Positions 62,163 to 64,000 of a stretch of 64,000 bases of DNA are shown here, in pieces. The position numbers and the translations under genes were made by a program. The notes beneath the pieces are model-generated. The model made no database searches. It saw only the letters and a program-made list of their open reading frames with translations, and was not told the DNA's origin. Each line of letters starts with the position of its first letter. Within the stretch, counting starts at the first letter, position 1. This stretch comes from Furcasterigmium furcatum (Eukaryota; Ascomycota; Sordariomycetes; Glomerellales; Plectosphaerellaceae), in the NCBI GenBank assembly GCA_001599815.1, contig BCIA01000006.1, positions 3,412,961 through 3,476,960 of the forward strand, given 5' to 3'.

Positions 62163-63769
62163 ATGGCCGTCGTCTCTGGCCTAGATCGCGACGGAGATTA
62201 TGACATCTCGGATGGAGAGGAATCCTTACTCAGCCAGCTCGTTGCCGATCTCCCCACGCCTCCAACTGGCCAGAAACCCCCCGATCAAGAGTCAGCCATT
62301 GCAGCGAGAATCGCGGTGAGCCATGTTACACCCGGCGCCGAGGCCGATCGCGGTGAAGGAACTCCGCCTGATGGTCGCTCAAACCTTGCGGCTCTCCTGC
62401 CAGACCCAGACGCTTTACCCACGGCACTTCCACGCAACGACGATCTCGGCAGCCACCCCGATAGTGAGTTTTGATGTCCGGATGCACGATCTCGTCACGC
62501 TGACTGACAAAGCGCGTAGTAAGCAAAAACATCTCCGGTCTTGAGGCCTCGGATGCCGCAACTGCCCCAGATGCCAATCCTGCCGAACGCAAGGATACGC
62601 GGACGCCGCTTCTGCGGTTCCGCTCCTTCCCGAGGAAGCCCTTCTCCGTCAGTGACTTGACAGCGGGGTCATGGTGTGAGCTGCAGTACTGGTACATCCT
62701 CACGCGGCTGCCGTTCGGTCGGAAGACGCAGACGGCAGCCATGAAGGAGGGCACCAGGCTGCACAAGGAGCTGGAGGACGAGGTTCATACGACAGTCCGG
62801 GTAGAGGTCACCACGAAAGAGGATGCATTCGGTCTGAGGATATGGAACATTATCCAGGGTCTCAGGACGCTCCGAGAGACTGGTCTCACGCGAGAGCTGG
62901 AGGTCTGGGGACTTGTGGACGGAAACCTCGTCAACGGCGTCATCGACGGACTCAGTTTCGATCATCCTGATCCGGAATCCGAGGAACAGTCAAGCGAGTC
63001 GAAAGATACTCAATCGGCCATCACAGACTTCTTCCCCTCGAACGAGGTCAAGCAGGCTCCGACGCCCAAGGTTTATCTGACGGATGTGAAGACGAGAGGA
63101 ACGATGAAGCCGGCCAACACGGCACAGCTGCGCCCTGCAATGGTGCAACTCTTTCTCTACCATCGATTCTTATCAGACATGGCAGCCGAAAAGCTTGACT
63201 ACCACCGCATCTTTCGGCGCTATAACCTGAATGTGGATGAGCTCTTCTCGGATACATTTCTTGCCCAAATGGCAAGCCTCCATGGCGGAGACTTTTTCGG
63301 CAGCGGCTCCGACTTCGAGGGCGAAAAAGTCTCACAAACGTCAGTCACAGATTCTTCTAGAGAGCAAAACGACATGGGTGCGTCTGAAGACGACCCAGAC
63401 TTTCTCAAGTACCGCTCTCTCCGCGAACTCGTCCCCCGCCTGTTGTGCGAGGTCAGGCAGACCTTCCCTCACGGAGCAGACTCCATTGGCCATCTTCTCT
63501 CCGTCGAATACCGCTATCGCCGCGACGGCTCCCTGATCGACAATCGGACCTTCCCGATGGACGACCAGGCGCTGGATCTGTACCTCGGCGGGACGTTGCA
63601 GTGGTGGAAAGGCGAGCGGGAGCCTCGCGGCGTGCAGATCGAAGACGCGTGGAAGTGCATGATGTGCGAGTTCGCAGAGGACTGCACATGGCGCAAGGGG
63701 TTGGACGAGGACAGACTCAAGGCGGTGCGGCAGCGATTACAGACGAAGCGGAAGAAGAGCACGGAATAG
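62163..63769 (+). CDS. EXO5: Exonuclease V, mitochondrial type (Exo5/Dem1)
   Basis: Exons 62163-62463 and 62520-63769, with a 56-nt intron (GTGAGT, CTGAC, CGTAG), encode 516 residues. After a disordered acidic N-terminus, the Exo5 start 'LLRFRSFPRKPFSVSDLTAG' leads to 'WCELQYWYILTRLP', containing the first Fe-S Cys. The PD-(D/E)XK nuclease core is seen in 'ELEVWGLVDGNLVNGVIDGL' and 'KVYLTDVKTRGTMKPA' (Asp and D-x-K). The remaining 4Fe-4S ligands are the three Cys of 'WKCMMCEFAEDCTW' near the C-terminus. Family members are single-strand 5' exonucleases for mitochondrial or nuclear genome maintenance. The start has a GCCATGGCC context. Confidence 0.92.
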
Positions 63770-64000
63770 GATACCCCCCCTCGCAGCATATTCTGCATTG
63801 AATACCGAATACATGATCATGACCATATCTTGAAGTGACGGCCACAGCGGGAGTTGTGTATTATCAGTACCGAGCGTGGCACACATGTTCACAACACACG
63901 ACAGCCGCCTTCCCCTATATGCAGAGGTTTTCAAGCAACGACGTCCGTGGTGACTTGCCTGCACCTGCTTCTGCGCATTTCTTGGTCACAGTAAGGGGCC

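Overview
The window is nuclear DNA from a filamentous ascomycete (Pezizomycotina, most likely a Sordariomycete). The genes are protein-coding and split by short introns (about 50-100 nt) with GTRNGT-type donors, CTAAC/CTGAC-like branch points and C/T-AG acceptors. Coding sequence is GC-rich at third codon positions, and the gene families (Zn2Cys6 regulator, QUTR-type repressor, F-box and DUF7730-like proteins) are fungal. I recognised no tRNA, rRNA, CRISPR array, intact transposon or bacterial feature. All starts and splice junctions were read by eye from the sequence, without transcript data.

Region 1 (about 2.1-20.4 kb) is a quinate/shikimate catabolic cluster of eleven genes. It holds a quinate-type MFS permease, a class II (catabolic) 3-dehydroquinase, a 3-dehydroshikimate dehydratase and three separate shikimate/quinate dehydrogenase-fold proteins. 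It also holds a Zn2Cys6 activator divergent from a QUTR/QA-1S-type repressor, which is a dead-enzyme relative of the C-terminal half of AROM. Embedded in the cluster are an intradiol ring-cleavage dioxygenase and a maleylacetate reductase, transcribed divergently from a shared promoter, and a SnoaL-like protein. The inferred route is: quinate imported, oxidised to 3-dehydroquinate, dehydrated to 3-dehydroshikimate, converted to protocatechuate, then through an unlinked step to hydroxyquinol, ring cleavage to maleylacetate and reduction to 3-oxoadipate. The activator and repressor would switch the set on with quinate. A DUF7730-like gene lies on the left flank.

Region 2 (about 20.8-64 kb) is mostly housekeeping. 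In order it holds: an FHA (Tos4-like) protein, a Cic1-like ribosomal L1-fold assembly factor, a palmitoyl-protein thioesterase, a 56-residue secreted peptide, a CTK2-like cyclin and a kinase-fold protein. These are followed by an F-box protein, a small conserved protein, a mitochondrial-type protein with seventeen 29-residue repeats, the E3 ligase listerin (Ltn1) in five exons, and a Cys/His-rich protein. The right part holds a CDK-like kinase, an F-BAR/muniscin Syp1 homolog, a ten-exon SNF2-RING translocase with one apparent single-base frameshift, an unknown protein with a 5' UTR intron, Esf1, an isochorismatase-family hydrolase and mitochondrial-type exonuclease V (Exo5). Many neighbours are divergent or convergent.

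The parts I think deserve attention are: the physical merger of the quinate pathway with hydroxyquinol-branch enzymes, the triplicated dehydrogenases with two different cofactor-loop signatures, the repressor's lost catalytic residues, a perfect 16-bp inverted repeat in the dehydratase promoter, the frameshift in the SNF2 gene, and two possible unannotated short coding segments (9949-10212 minus; 55502-55918 plus).
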